A DNA stretch of 64,000 nucleotides from Euptelea pleiosperma (GCA_035048495.1 CM068551.1:16246248-16310247); one strand, 5' to 3'; positions 24,001 through 34,480 are shown, numbered from the stretch's first letter. Notes: generated by a model from the sequence alone, not told the origin. Translations and numbers: made by a program.

Positions 24001-26923
24001 ACGTCAAATCAAAATCAGAAAATATAATAAGACGATGCTCCGCAGGGTCATGCACTCCAGACAAAGGGACTATAGTTTGCTGAACAATTGGTTGAGCAGA
24101 AAAAAAATCTATTTCAAGTTTCATGGCTCGATGGTAAAGCTTTTCTATGACTTCAAGCTCTTCGCCTGTCAAAGAGATACTTAGTTTATCAAGCAAATCC
24201 TCTGTTTGCAGAGCTGATGCCTGTATCCAATAGAAAGAATAAGCAAAGTGAGCTGTTTGACCAAATTATGTATGTGTGTATGTGGTCTCAGCAAAGTGAA
24301 TTGGTTTGAATGTGATGAAGGATTAATGGTTAATAATGAGACAAACCTCAAATTTTTCAGAGGAATATGTATCAATCCACTTCTTGTAGAGATGACTGCT
24401 TTCATCAGGATCCAGAAGTGCCCGGAGCTCCTTACCTAAAAAGGCATAGAGCCTCATGCAAGGTGTCATAGCACCTATTGTATAAGCAGCAATTTTTGTC
24501 TTCTCAAATGGAGTCGCAATTTTACCAGGACCTTTTCCTCCTTCGACCTTCCCAGAGGCTGTTGCTAACAAGAAATCTGTGTATTTTACTGTGGCAGTGT
24601 TGGAAGTGCTCTCTGTCGCATGATCAAAACCCCATTCCTGCATAACTGATTCTCTTCAGAATATATACTTGTAAAATGAGCTCCCACGTGGATGTGAAAA
24701 GGAATGAAAAAGAAAAAAAATGTCCATATACAATTAATGTTTAATTATTATGTCACTTTCATTAGTAACTGAGCCTCCAAGATAACGCCCAAAAGTGCAT
24801 TCTCACAACTATGATCTCATGATTAGAGAAACCGATACCATTATGTAAGCAATTGGTTTACCATCTGTCTCAAGTCAATATCTCAATATGTGTTATCATT
24901 CAAAAAAGAATGTGCTAAATGTCTTTGGAGTAACATTCCATTCAACTCAACTTAAGTTATTGCTTAGTAAGGAGTTACGGATCTCAAGTGAGTGATCGAC
25001 CAAACTAAGGCTTCTATAATTCATTGAGTGGCCATTCTTAAGGAATTTGAAGAATTTTTTTCCTTGTCTGGTCTCTTTTGTAAATGCCAGGAGTTTGCTA
25101 AAAGGTTATCGTAAATTAGGAGGGGGAGTACTTACTGCTTTTATTCTCTTTAATACATTTATTTGTTACTTATTAAAAAAAATAAGTCAAATGAGGCACA
25201 CTAGCCATAGACATTTAGGAATAACATGTCATCAACTGAGGAACAACTACTGCTCAAACTACCTAGAAAAATGAACTAAGAGTTGCAAAATCAATACCTA
25301 TATCTACCAGAACAGTTCAAGATTGTAACTAATATTCTTGATTATGTGAAATTAAATGATAAGTGAAAAACACTGAAGTGGGACCAGCAGGTTTTTCCTC
25401 TCTAAAACTATTTATTCCAAATAAGGGTTAAAGAATTAAAGTAGGGATAATTGTAGTTTAAAATTTAGGCTTTAGGACTAAATTTTGGGTTGGATTTTGA
25501 GGATAAAAGTTGAGGGGAAGCAGACCTAAGTGGTTCTAGTCGATTATCTGCACAGGAGGGGTCATGGGTTTAAATGGGACTCAATTGGAGTTTTGAGTTC
25601 AGGATTATGGGATGACATTGCAGGATATAGGGGTATTAAAGGTGGGGGGTCAGGTAGGGTAGGGAACGGTTTAATGGTAGAGAGAAGGAAGGATATATGA
25701 GATGAAATCACCCTACCTCTAAGTTTGACCTAGGATTAGAAGCAGTACCAATTATAGGACTTCCAAGAGATTGAATCACACCATCAAATATAATATTTGA
25801 TTCAATAATCTTTTGAAGCTTTAGCGCTTCTTTTGTATTGTTTCTAGCATTCTTTCTATTGCATAATATATTGTTTCAGAGCATTAATTTGACTTGCATA
25901 AATGCAGATCAAATGGGCAATTCACAATCTAAGAACCATCAATTTCTCTTTTGTTTTGGTATAATTTCATTTCAACTATTCAGAAAACTTAAAAACTAAT
26001 AATCCGCTGCCCTTGGAGGATTCTCTACACAACACAATAAATTGTTATAGTGATAGTTCATCAGTTAAACTTTCCCTAATTCTGCATACTGCTAGCATGG
26101 CTACTATTACTTGCGCATCTCTATCCTAGAATAATAATAAAAAGGTTGAAAAATGTTCCTAAACAAAACAAACCGCAGTTCTTGATTATCAAGATTCATG
26201 TTCATGACCATACTGGTGCAAATTATCTTTAAAAGTAAAGTTGTAAGCGATCTCATCAGTTAAAGTTTCATATTTGCCAGAAAATTTTTCGAAATTTCAC
26301 TTTCATCAGATTCTAATAGGGAGATCTTGCAAGAAAAAGGGAATTAATCTAAACATTACTTGAACGAAAGAATCATGCAACTTGAGTTCCTCCATAACAT
26401 GTTTCCTCAAGTGGCAAATCGCAGTCTTGGCATCATCGTCATCCGCGCAATCTTCCGCCAACTCATACCTAAAAAAAAAACAGAAATCCAAATCAGACCC
26501 TAAATCAGCCAAACAAGAAACAAAGAACAAAACCAAGAAAAATCGAAAAACTCACGCCTGCGCAAAAGCCCTAAGAAAAAAGACATCTTGACCGATGTAA
26601 TGGCGGAAAGTCTCCAATTCCAATTTTCCGGAAGCCAAGCAAACGACGAAAGGTGTATACATGGCGAACACCGATTCTTTCCTGAACTTGATCCAGAATC
26701 GCCTCGCGACACCTTCTTCGTTACCCGCCGTTACAACTCCCATCTCCGATGCCGTTGATTTCAATGACTTTCCGTTCCGATCAGTACAGAAGCAGTTCGA
26801 TAATCTAACGGAGAAGGGAGATCGGAAGAGAAAGGGTCTGATAGGATCAAAGCCGTTGAATCTGAATACTGCAGAGATGTTTCTTAGGCTAGGGTTGTTT
26901 CTCGGATTGAGGAGGGGACGCAT
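15055..26923 (-). CDS. TH2: TH2: TENA/THI-4 domain fused to HAD-type thiamin monophosphate phosphatase
   Basis: Six exons join with consistent phase: 26556-26923, 26360-26468, 24347-24637, 23806-24220, 23375-23641 and 15055-15467. They give 1863 nt, or 620 residues, close to the 617 known for Arabidopsis TH2. All introns are GT-AG (87, 1722, 126, 164 and 7907 bp). The N-terminus (about 60 residues) is Arg/Ser/Phe-rich with few acidic residues, fitting the mitochondrial targeting known for TH2. The TENA/THI-4 domain covers about residues 65-280, with the Cys of MTPCMRLYAFLG at about 219 in the usual TenA cysteine position. The HAD domain follows: motif I FSDFDLTCTVVD (Asp325 nucleophile, Asp327) and the acidic motif YIGDSVGDLLCLLEAD (Asp541, Asp545). 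In Arabidopsis TH2 dephosphorylates thiamin monophosphate to thiamin before pyrophosphorylation; a pyrimidine-salvage role for the TENA half is likely. No lesion is seen; the gene looks functional. Confidence 0.95.
16818..17232. mobile_element. F1 foldback element inside TH2 intron 5
   Basis: The left arm (GCCATGTGGCACACTCTTAG, GGATGTTTGGCCTATCACTA, ACCAAAAATCAACGTGATTA) is mirrored by the right arm (ACTAATCAGGTTGAATTTTA, GGGATGGGCTAAGCATTCAT, AAGAGTGCCATGTGACTCAT). Outer sequence includes GGTTGGGGCACGCCCTTCAC on the left. The terminal palindrome is the variant CATGTG here. Confidence 0.75.
18080..18290 (+). pseudogene. LINE-like reverse transcriptase tail fragment
   Basis: A 63-codon open frame at 18099-18290 contains LVTWCIWKEKNKHIFKEKYR. 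The W-x-I-W-K-x-x-N pattern followed by a charged helix is typical of the zinc-binding tail after plant non-LTR reverse transcriptases. Nothing else of a LINE is visible nearby. Confidence 0.4.
18492..18630. mobile_element. 139-bp Tourist-like MITE in TH2 intron 5
   Basis: The ends GGCTCTGTATGGTGATCAAC and GGTCAACCATACAGAGCC are inverted, with TAA on both sides (18489-18491 and 18631-18633). Internal AAAAGTTTT motifs are typical of short Tourist elements. Confidence 0.8.
19449..19680. repeat. Tandem duplication, period about 117 bp
   Basis: CCCCACAATGCTCCCATGG at 19449 recurs as CCCCACAACGCTCCCGTG at 19566. Shared interior includes ACCATCTATAA, AAAATGAAAAAC and GGGATAAGAA. Copies differ at several positions. 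Confidence 0.8.
22294..22811. repeat. Near-identical tandem duplication, period 261 bp
   Basis: Copies 22294-22554 and 22555-22811 begin ATGATAAGCCTAAATGAATC and end near GTCTCAACAGAG. They differ at only a handful of positions (for example ATCATCAAG/ATCGTCAAG and ACTTGCAG/ACGCGCAG). It lies in TH2 intron 5. Confidence 0.9.
24638..26359 (-). other. TH2 intron 2, 1.7 kb
   Basis: Bounded by a GTAATG donor after FVQ and a TGCAG acceptor before EWGFDHA. The interior is AT-rich with a GGG-rich patch at about 25550-25680. No transposon ends or genes are recognised. Confidence 0.8.
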
Positions 26924-26926
26924 CAA

Positions 26927-26930
<4 letters not shown>

Positions 26931-26957
<27 letters not shown>
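26931..26957. repeat. TH2: GA microsatellite in the TH2 leader
   Basis: An uninterrupted GA tract (CT on the TH2 strand) just upstream of the ATG at 26923. It is probably in the 5' leader or core promoter; pyrimidine-rich leaders are common in TATA-less plant genes and no TATA box is seen. Confidence 0.7.
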
Positions 26958-27199
26958 TTGGTTGATTGGGATTTTATAGGGGAGGGAAAGAGCGTGTGAA
27001 GAGAGAGAGAGCCGGCGGCCGGCGGTCTTTTAATTCATGGTCTCCTCGTGACGGGTTAAAGTGAGGGAGGGCGGGCGGTCCTAAAATCGGACTAAAATCG
27101 GCGGTTAGATGTCACAAGAGAAGGTCTTTTTAGGTGGGTATTGTCTCCCGAAAACATTTCTTGCCTGTATCTTTCATCTTTTGAAGTCACCTCCTCACA

Positions 27200-27490
27200 A
27201 ATATTCCATTTGAAACTCAGTTTGGAGTCTACTAACCTTACGGATCTTTAGATCACCAACTGATGGACCTATATACCAAATATCAGCTTGATCTATGATA
27301 TATAACAATATATTTTAGCATCTTACAAAAAGACTCAATTCAACGATCAAGAACCATGTTATTAATATATTAAATCCAACGGTTATAAATTATTGATGAC
27401 ACTCATTTTTGATATGTCAATTCATCAAGAGGTAGATCCAATATCCATAAGGTAAGTAGACTCTAAAGAGTACTCCACATGGCGTTTCCA
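27200..27490. mobile_element. F1 foldback element upstream of TH2
   Basis: The left arm (GGAGTCTACTAACCTTACGG, GATGGACCTATATACCAAAT) mirrors the right arm (TTTGATATGTCAATTCATCA, ATCCATAAGGTAAGTAGACT). The ends are degraded (CCACATGGCG at the right). Confidence 0.65.
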
Positions 27491-27589
27491 AGGGTGGATT
27501 TCAAGCTTTGATATCCCAAGGTCATCAAACACGGGCTCGTATTGTCTCCGTAATGTACGACGGGTTTTCTGGAGCTACACTTACTTACA

Positions 27590-27831
27590 GTTCACTAGAT
27601 ACTTTCAAAGAAGTCCCCCTATCCCTAAACGCCACGTGTCAATCTTTTTGCCCTGATTGGTTCACCCTTTGGTGGACCTACACAAAAAAGAAAACTAATC
27701 TTGATTGATGATTTATAGTCATTGGATTCGAGCTTTCATCGTGGAGTAATTTACAGCTGTTAGATTTGAGATTTTTTTGGGGTATTCGAATCTAACGGCT
27801 AAAAATCAATAATCGAATTTTTTTTTTTTTG
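27590..27831. mobile_element. F1 foldback element, partial
   Basis: The left arm begins with GCCACGTGTC (about 27631) and runs through GGTGGACCTACAC and TTGATTGATGATTTATAG. A short inner right arm (TCTAACGGCTAAAAATCAAT) ends at a poly-T and the G-rich tract. Confidence 0.6.
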
Positions 27832-27866
27832 GTGGGGGTGGGGTGGGCTGGGGGGCTGGGGGGCCA
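27832..27866 (+). other. G-run cluster with quadruplex potential
   Basis: Runs of 5, 4, 3, 6 and 6 G occur within about 35 bases, separated by one to two bases. This fits the classic four-run quadruplex rule. It lies about 0.9 kb upstream of the TH2 ATG. Confidence 0.75.
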
Positions 27867-28014
27867 CCAAGTTGAGAAAAACATTTATGGGTCAATGATG
27901 GAAAAGAGTATGTCAAATGGCATTTTAGAAGGGGGACATCAAACATTGGAGCAGTTGAAGAGACATCAATGTTTTCTCCTCTGTACCTCTTCTAGAGGAG
28001 TAGAACATCACAAT

Positions 28015-28290
28015 ATGAGCCACGTGGCAAACTCTTAGAGGACTTTCCGTTTGGATGTTTGGCCAATCCTTAGGTGGACCTACAGACCAAAAATCCTCTT
28101 TGTACCCCAAATAATGGTCAATGATGCTCAAATTCAACAGTTAAAAATCAATCTAACTCCAATCAAACGCTTAGAAATCACTAATTGACTAATTAGTGGT
28201 CTGTATGTCGATCTAGGGTTGGGCCAAACATCCATACGGTCAAAAATCTCTAAGCGTATGCCACGTGGCTCATATTGTGGGTAATAAGTA
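28015..28290. mobile_element. F1 foldback element, two G-box ends
   Basis: Both ends carry GCCACGTGGC (about 28019 and 28260). The left arm (CAAACTCTTAGAGG, GGATGTTTGGCCAATCCTTA, GGTGGACCTACAGACC) is mirrored by the right arm (GTCGATCTAGGGTTGGGCC, AAACATCCATACGG, CTCTAAGCGTATGCC). It is the clearest complete copy near TH2. Confidence 0.8.
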
Positions 28291-28689
28291 ACTTTGCTGA
28301 CCACGGACGGCGGTCATCAAAGTTCTACTCCTTCTAGATAATTTTTCTTTCTGTTTTTTCTTTTTTCTTTTTTAGTTACGTAGAGTCGTTTTCGGTTTAG
28401 TAAGTGACCAATCAGAGAGTGCCATTTGTTAATCGCAGTGGGGCTCACATCACTTTTTAGAATATTCTTTTGTCAAATCATGTCTGCTCCCCACCTATCG
28501 TGTCCAGATGGTAGTTCTTTATTGGACACAAATACCGCCGACATCAGAAATTTACTCACTCATCCTCTCGTAGGTGGGTGAGGTTTGCCTTTACACATGG
28601 CAATGAGGTGGCAGGCCGAAAGGTCATACACGTCAACGTATCCAGATTTTTCGAACACCTATAATAAGTGAAAATTTAGTACGTGCAGT

Positions 28690-28930
28690 ATTTTCCCTGT
28701 AGAACTTTGGATTTGGAGTGCATGAAAAGGCACCACCTGGCCGACTTTTTTCAGGGACTTGATGGACCTAATTACCAACAACCAACCTCATTGGTGATCT
28801 CTGGCCGTTGGATTCTAACGCTTTTTGTGGGGTGATTTCTAGCCGTGGGATTTAAATGTTTTTCAGATAATCAGATTGACACCGATCAGGCTGATTTTGG
28901 TGTATAAGTCCCATAGCTAGTAATTCGGCA
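28690..28930. repeat. F1 foldback element, degraded
   Basis: TGATGGACCTAATTACCAAC and CTCATTGGTGATCTCTGGCC mirror GATCAGGCTGATTTTGGTG and TATAAGTCCCATAGCTAG. Outer ends are altered. Confidence 0.5.
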
Positions 28931-29045
28931 TGCGGTAAAAATACAATACAAGAAATTTCGAGTATAATTTGAATTTATAATTCAAAAAAATACATTTAAA
29001 ATTTTGGAAAAGAATAAAAAATAAAATAATATTTAAAATGGGCTA

Positions 29046-29245
29046 AGGGGACCCCCCCTCCCTTTTGCAACCTTTCTCGGGAGTCGTGTGCTCGGCCGTT
29101 GATTCCAAGATTTCAGTAGTGGTTGATAGTGCTGAGCTGGCATTCACTTTTTGACAATGCTCAACCACCGTTGGATTCTCGAAATCCACAGCTGAGCACA
29201 CGACTCCCAAGAGAGGTCACAAAAAAGGGGGTCCTCGGGGCCCAA
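29046..29245. mobile_element. 200-bp inverted-repeat element with GGGGACCCCC ends
   Basis: The left arm (GGGGACCCCCCCTCCCTTTT, TCTCGGGAGTCGTGTGCTC) mirrors the right arm (GAGCACACGACTCCCAAGAG, AAAAAAGGGGGTCCTCGG). The loop is short, so nearly the whole element can fold. A relative lies at 1405-1566. Confidence 0.75.
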
Positions 29246-29284
29246 TCTTTTTTTAAAATAATAGTTTTTTTTTTTCAATAATTC

Positions 29285-29530
29285 AAAACAAGGGGATCTC
29301 TTGAGCACCCGACCTTTATGTATAGGGTCGGGCTCCTGTGATTGGCTTCTTATGAGAGGTTCACGGGACAGGCCTTGTTGGACGTGGATTCTGAGAAACC
29401 AACGGTTACGATAGTGCTGAGGTGGCATTGACTTTTTACCAAACAAACCATCGTCGGATTCTCGGAATCCACACTGACAAACCCTGTCCCATAAGCCTAT
29501 TGTAAAAGGCCCGTCATGGGAGCCTATGCG
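29285..29530. repeat. Relative of the 29046 inverted-repeat element
   Basis: GTGGATTCTGAGAAACCAAC with GATAGTGCTGAGGTGGCATT and TCGTCGGATTCTCGGAATCC show the same inner layout, with different outer arms (ACGGGACAGGCC / CCCTGTCCCATAAGCC). Confidence 0.5.
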
Positions 29531-30215
29531 TTATGTATAATACAAGTATAATATGGTTCTTCATAAAATACATGAATTTTATCGAATCTTTAAATAATGC
29601 TGCAATACAATACAATACATTTTCTTAAAAGTACATTAAATACACATATTAAAGGGAAAATTGCTAACTAGGGTACCTAGGTCCATCATGTGATGGGCCA
29701 AATCTTTGATAAGTCAGTGGGCCTGAAAAAGTATGCCAGGTGGTGCATTTTTATGTGCTCCACGAAGGAAACGTGGACTAAACTTTTCCCCGTAAAAATA
29801 GGGATATTTCTTTCAGCAACGTTACTATCTTCTTAGGTTATCCTACGAACGATAGTGATATTTTTCTTTCCTTCTTTTTTCTTTTTGCCATTTTATTTGA
29901 AAAATAAAAATAGGAAGAGATAGTGGAGTGCCTTTTCAACTCCCTTTTGGTGGATCACGATTCCAATATTTTTATTTTTATTTTTATTTTTTTAGACCAG
30001 GGAATTAAATGGGACCCAAGATCCAAACATTTACGGTTTTGGATTAAGTTAGGATCTGAAAATAATACGAGTTGTTGGATTGTGTCGGATCTGAATTAGC
30101 ACAAATGGATCTTGGTTTGGATCCAAGATAGATTCAGGTCAGGATTGCGGTGTTCAAAGTCAAATCTGAATATGAATTTATATAGAACCGATCCATTTCA
30201 TGCCTTACTTTAGAT
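29531..30215. other. No gene recognised
   Basis: AT-rich sequence with low-complexity tracts (TTTTATTTTTATTT near 29970) and repeated GGATC(T/C)GAA words at 30030-30200. No open frame or element boundary could be assigned. Confidence 0.4.
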
Positions 30216-30385
30216 CAAGGTTTAAAAGGAGCCATTATAACGGTATAACAGACTGGGGGCGTTATAGTTTTTCCGCTATAAGTAACACGGGCAAAAATGG
30301 AAAAAAGAAAAAATAACAGCGCTAAAATTTGAATTTCAAATTTTCAATAAAATTTAGGGAAATTTTTTACGTTTTTTCTCGGCTC
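30216..30385. mobile_element. CAAGGTTTAAA element, subfamily A, truncated
   Basis: It starts CAAGGTTTAAAAGGAGCC, then TATAACGGTATAACAG and CTGGGGGCGTTATAG as in other subfamily A copies. It stops after AAATTTGAATTTC-like sequence with no right terminus. Confidence 0.65.
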
Positions 30386-30681
30386 TGATCCCTCTGATCC
30401 CTCTGATCCTCCATTAATGAATGTTTTAGTGGCTGGCTCCGGTGAGTTGGTCGGCCACCATCACACCTACCGGAGTCTCATAGCCAAGCGTCTACCACAG
30501 CCTTTGATTTGGGGTTAGGGCTTTGACCCAGACCTAAATGATCTAAGGTTGATGAAAGGGGCATTTTTGTCCTTTTAAAAAAACTGTTAGACATTTACGG
30601 TAATCAACAGTTAACGTACCCTGGACCAAGTCATGAAGTCGGCCGCAATATTGAATTTGGACAATGAATAGTACTTGAGAC

Positions 30682-30858
30682 GAGTAAAACTTCTGTCACA
30701 ACGAGATTGCAAATCACACGATCACAAGCCAATGAGTTCACGGGCACGTACACCTCAAAGCAAAAGCAGGGTTCTTGCAAAAACACTTGGGTACATGCCG
30801 AGAACTCATTGGCTTGTGATTGTGTGATTTGCAATCCGTTGTGACAGAAGTTTTACTC
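30682..30858. mobile_element. Foldback element with 8-bp TSD, GAGTAAAACTTCTGTCAC ends
   Basis: GAGTAAAACTTCTGTCACAA at the left mirrors GTTTTACTC at the right, and pairing continues through GCAAATCACACGATCACAAG and CCAATGAGTTC. The 8-bp CTTGAGAC flanks both sides exactly (30674-30681 and 30859-30866), so this is a defined insertion. A second copy is at 45485-45640. Confidence 0.88.
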
Positions 30859-31369
30859 CTTGAGACTTGGCTTTGAAAATTATTATATACATTACACGTG
30901 TATTGAGCTTGATGCACAATTTACTATAAAACATAGTATTAGTGGTCTCTAGGTGTGTATTAAGTGGCCCCCTGCACTCAATGCCTCATAGTAGGTGGAT
31001 TATACATAGCTATATGGACCCCATATATCATATCAAGCGCAGTTCCATGCGCCACGTTTCATGTAATCCAAGATCCTACAAGTCACGTGGGCCCCACATG
31101 TTATATGGTCTAAATATCATGTGGGTCCCACATGTCATGTGATCAACATATCATGTAGGCCCACATGCTAAGTTTGGCTCCCACTTGCTACGTGTCAGTG
31201 ATTTAATGTCCGTAAATAATAATATATACAATGGGTAAATAAACTTCAAAGTTCAAATTATTATAAGTGCGACATTAAAGTTGTACCGTCATATAACTTC
31301 ACAAGTTTCGTGGGGTTGAGAGTTGTCTCGTCGCAACTCTTAGGGCCAATGCAACTCACGAGTCCCACG

Positions 31370-31861
31370 CAGGGCCGTCTCGATACAAGTTGAGGCCTAA
31401 AGGGAAAACTCTATTTAAAGCCTTTTTTATATTTAATATATATATATGTTATTAATTAAAAAATTAAACTCTATATTATTGAAAATCTTTATATAAAAAA
31501 ATTATTCTTGATAATTCAATACCAGAGGACTCTCATGGCCCTACATAGATTATTTTTTGGGGCCAATGTCTGCGTGGATGTTCAGCCCACCTATTGGTGA
31601 ATAAAAACACTAAAAATCAGCTTAATTGATGATTTCTAGACATTGGATTTACTACCCAAAAAACATGCTTAAATCTTACGGCTAGAGTCATGTCCTAAAA
31701 ATCTAAGGCTAGAGATAATCAATCAAGTTGATTTTTGGTTTGTATATCCAATAAAAGGTGAGATAAAAATCCATGTGGTTAGTGGGACTTGGGCTGGCGC
31801 CTTCTCTCACCAAGGGGTCTTAGACAACGGCCTTAATGGCCTTAAGGTAGAGCCGGCCCTA
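31370..31861. mobile_element. CAGGGCCG hAT-like MITE, copy B
   Basis: A 492-bp element with ends CAGGGCCGTCTC and GAGCCGGCCCTA and a perfect 8-bp TSD GTCCCACG (31362-31369 and 31862-31869). The interior matches copies at 10413 and 49330, including an F1-type inverted pair. This copy fixes the family boundaries. Confidence 0.88.
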
Positions 31862-31869
31862 GTCCCACG

Positions 31870-32268
31870 GCTTAGTCGTGGTAAACACGCGAAGTTGGGC
31901 GAAGTTGGGCAAAGTTGGGCGGTCAACAAACAGACCCTTAAAAAACGTTAGAATCGTGAATGGATCAACAAAGGGGAGACGAGAAAAAGCAATCCCAATG
32001 TGTTAATGCACTTGTGAAAAAAGAAAGAAAAAAAAACGAAACAAAACAAAAAAGAGAATTTTCTTCTTTTGGTGAAACAACTAAATTGTCATTGCACGTA
32101 GAGAAAAAAAAAGCTCCACCGAGATGCCTTGTCAAAGTTGGAAACTTGCATTAAGTCAACATTGCGCACTTTTTCGTCACGAATCAGATAATTTAAGAAA
32201 AACACGGACATATGACAAAGGAAAAAAGATTTAACAAGGTATAATCTCACTACTTTTGTTACTCATCG
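31870..32268. other. No gene recognised
   Basis: Contains three tandem copies of the 10-mer GCGAAGTTGG or its GCAAAGTTGG variant (about 31888-31920). The purine-rich stretch at 31970-32130 is open but encodes a low-complexity Lys/Glu-rich peptide, unlikely to be a gene. Confidence 0.45.
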
Positions 32269-32512
32269 CTGCACTATGGGCCCACTGACCGCATCGATGT
32301 TTAGACCACCCCTTGGTGATACACACACCAAAACATCACCCTGATTGGTAATCTCTAGCCATTAGATTTTAGTACATCTTAAGGTAAATAAAACCAACAG
32401 CTAGAAATCATCGAACAAGCTGATTTTTTATATAAATGTCTACCAAGGGGTGGGCCACTAGACATCCATGTGGTCTGTGGGCCCATATGGCATCGGTGAG
32501 TAACAAAATTGC
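32240..32512. mobile_element. F1-core foldback with TTTTGTTACTCATCG ends
   Basis: The outer ends are TTTTGTTACTCATCGCTG and ATCGGTGAGTAACAAAATTG. Inside are GGGCCCACTGACCGCATCGA and CACCCTGATTGGTAATCTCT, mirrored on the right by ACAAGCTGATTTTTTATATA, AGGGGTGGGCC and CTGTGGGCCC. The core is F1 but the ends are not the G-box form. Confidence 0.7.
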
Positions 32513-32570
32513 GCTACCTGAACCTGATGCCAAAAAGCGTCAGGTATACCTTGTTACATCACAACCCTAT

Positions 32571-33790
32571 GACTAGATTTTTTTTTTTTTTTTTAAATCT
32601 TTTAAATTATGCTTAATTTGATGATGGTAGGAAGATAATGCTTCGCGGTCACGCATATTGGTCAAATAGGAAGCGGTGATGGTTGGTTGGAGAAGCGACA
32701 ATTGTCCTCGGACGATTAGGAAGCGCCATTGGAGAGGAAGATCCATAACAAGAGCTTTCAATAAGCACAATATTGGATTTGTTGTTTCACCAAATTAGCA
32801 AAACTAGTGAAGTAATCATGTGGCCAACCCATTCGCAAAAGAATGGGATCCCATTAGTCCCATCAGGTGTCCCATATAAAAAGTTACGGTAAGGTGTCCT
32901 CGTGTCATTTTCTAATTGAACCTAGGGTTGGGGCCATACCCTTCAAATGGCGTTCACATAATGCTCACCGACGTTGATCAAGTTATGACAAAAATAGGGA
33001 TTTTTTTTATCTTTTAATTTGATGTTTAGTTTGATGATGGTAGGAATGCTTCGTAGTCACGTATATTGGTCAGATGGTTAGCGACGGTTGGTTGGAGAAG
33101 TGACAAATGGTCGTCGAAGGATTAGGAAGCTAAGGCAGTCATTTGAGAGGATTTCACAAAATTTGCAAGGAAACCCATTAGCAAAACTTGTGAACTATTC
33201 ATGTGGCCAACCCAAAGGCAGCAAAATAGGGTTCCCATTAATCCCATCAGGTGTAAGGTGCCCTTGTATCATTCTTTCGTTGAACGAAAAATTGTACTTG
33301 TTCTGTCCAAGTTAGCACGATGTACTCTTGGTAAGGCACACTTTTTCTCAATTTAGTTATAAAGTCAAAACTGGGGTTGGGGCATACCCTTCACACGGCG
33401 TTCACATGACGTTCATCAATGTAGATCAAGTTATGACAAAAATAGGGATTTCTATATCTTTTAATTTGATGTTTAGTTTGATGATGGTAGTAATGCTTCG
33501 TGGTCACGCAAATTAGTCAGATAGTAAGTAGTAATGGTTGGTTGGAGAAGCGACAATGGTCGTCGAAGGATTAGGAAGCTAAGGAAGTCGTTGGAGAGGA
33601 TTTCACAAAATTAGCAAGGAAACCCATTAGCAAAACTTGTGAACTGTTCATGTGGCCAACCCAAAGGCAGCAAAATGGGGATCCCATTAATCCCATCAGG
33701 TGTCCTGTATACAAAATTATGGTAATGTGCCCTCGTGTCATTTTTTCATTGAACGAAAAATTGTACTTGTTCTGTACAAGTTAGCATGAT
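32571..33790. repeat. Tandem triplication, unit about 430 bp
   Basis: Three successive copies (about 32571-32931, 32932-33370 and 33371-33790) share TTTGATGATGGTAG, TGGTTGGTTGGAGAAG and CATGTGGCCAACCCA. The last two are closely similar; the first is diverged and shorter. Unit junctions carry GGTTGGGGC..CCCTTCA, also seen at the outer end of the F1 copy at 16818. Confidence 0.85.
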
Positions 33791-34141
33791 GTATTTGGTA
33801 GGTTACACTTTTCTCCATTTGAAAAATGACACGAGGACACCTAATGTGAATTTATGAGCGGGTCGCCTGACAGGATCATCATTCGAGACAAAATGGTCTG
33901 GATTGGTCACATCAGCTTTCCATATGGGCTGTATAGCCCTAAGAAGCTTTTCACTCACCCACCAACTAATAGCCTCCAGCAATATTGTTGCTTAGGTATG
34001 AGTTCCTTGAGACTAGATTTACAAGGTTTTCGAAGGAAAATAAAGTTTTCTTACACACATAACAACTAAGGAGGCAATTTTATTACTATGGCAAGTTTGG
34101 AAAAACTTTAGACGCAGTCGATGTAGAGGACTCTCGCTCTC

Positions 34142-34480
34142 CAGTGGCGGATCCAAGATTTTGTTCAAGCCTGGGCATTCTATTAGATTTAAAAGGGTAT
34201 TTTTAATTTTTAATTTTTTTTTTGTTAATTTTTAGAGTTTTAAGGGAAGGCATTGTACAGATTTTGTTCTAATGATGGGCATTATACTAAGTTTAAAATG
34301 GGTATTTTTGAAATTTTATTTTTTCTTCTTTAACTTTCAAAGTTGAAGGTGGGCATTGTACTGATTTTGTTTAAGGGTGGGCCAACGGCTAGAAATCATC
34401 AATCAAGCTGATTTTAACTGTGATTATTGACTAATGGGTGAGCTAAACATCCATGTGGTCAGTGGGCCCAAAAAATGTTT
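34142..34480. repeat. CAGTGGCGGATCC transposon end and F1 right arm
   Basis: CAGTGGCGGATCCAAGATTT at 34142 resembles hAT-type ends; its counterpart CCTGGCTCCGCCACTAG is near 47173. Two copies of a GGGCATT..GTACAGATTTTGTT block follow. An F1 right arm (ATCAATCAAGCTGATTTTAA ... AACATCCATGTGGTCAGTGG) ends the region. Confidence 0.4.

Noticed and set aside
15055..26923. Two separate genes (TENA-like and phosphatase)
   Set aside because: Exon phases join without a stop, and the fused order and length match plant TH2.
26931..26957. GA tract as a GAGA-factor regulatory site
   Set aside because: Simple GA microsatellites are common in plant leaders; nothing here shows a specific regulatory role.
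32571..33790. Possible CRISPR-like array
   Set aside because: Units are about 430 bp, diverged, contiguous without spacers, and in a plant genome.
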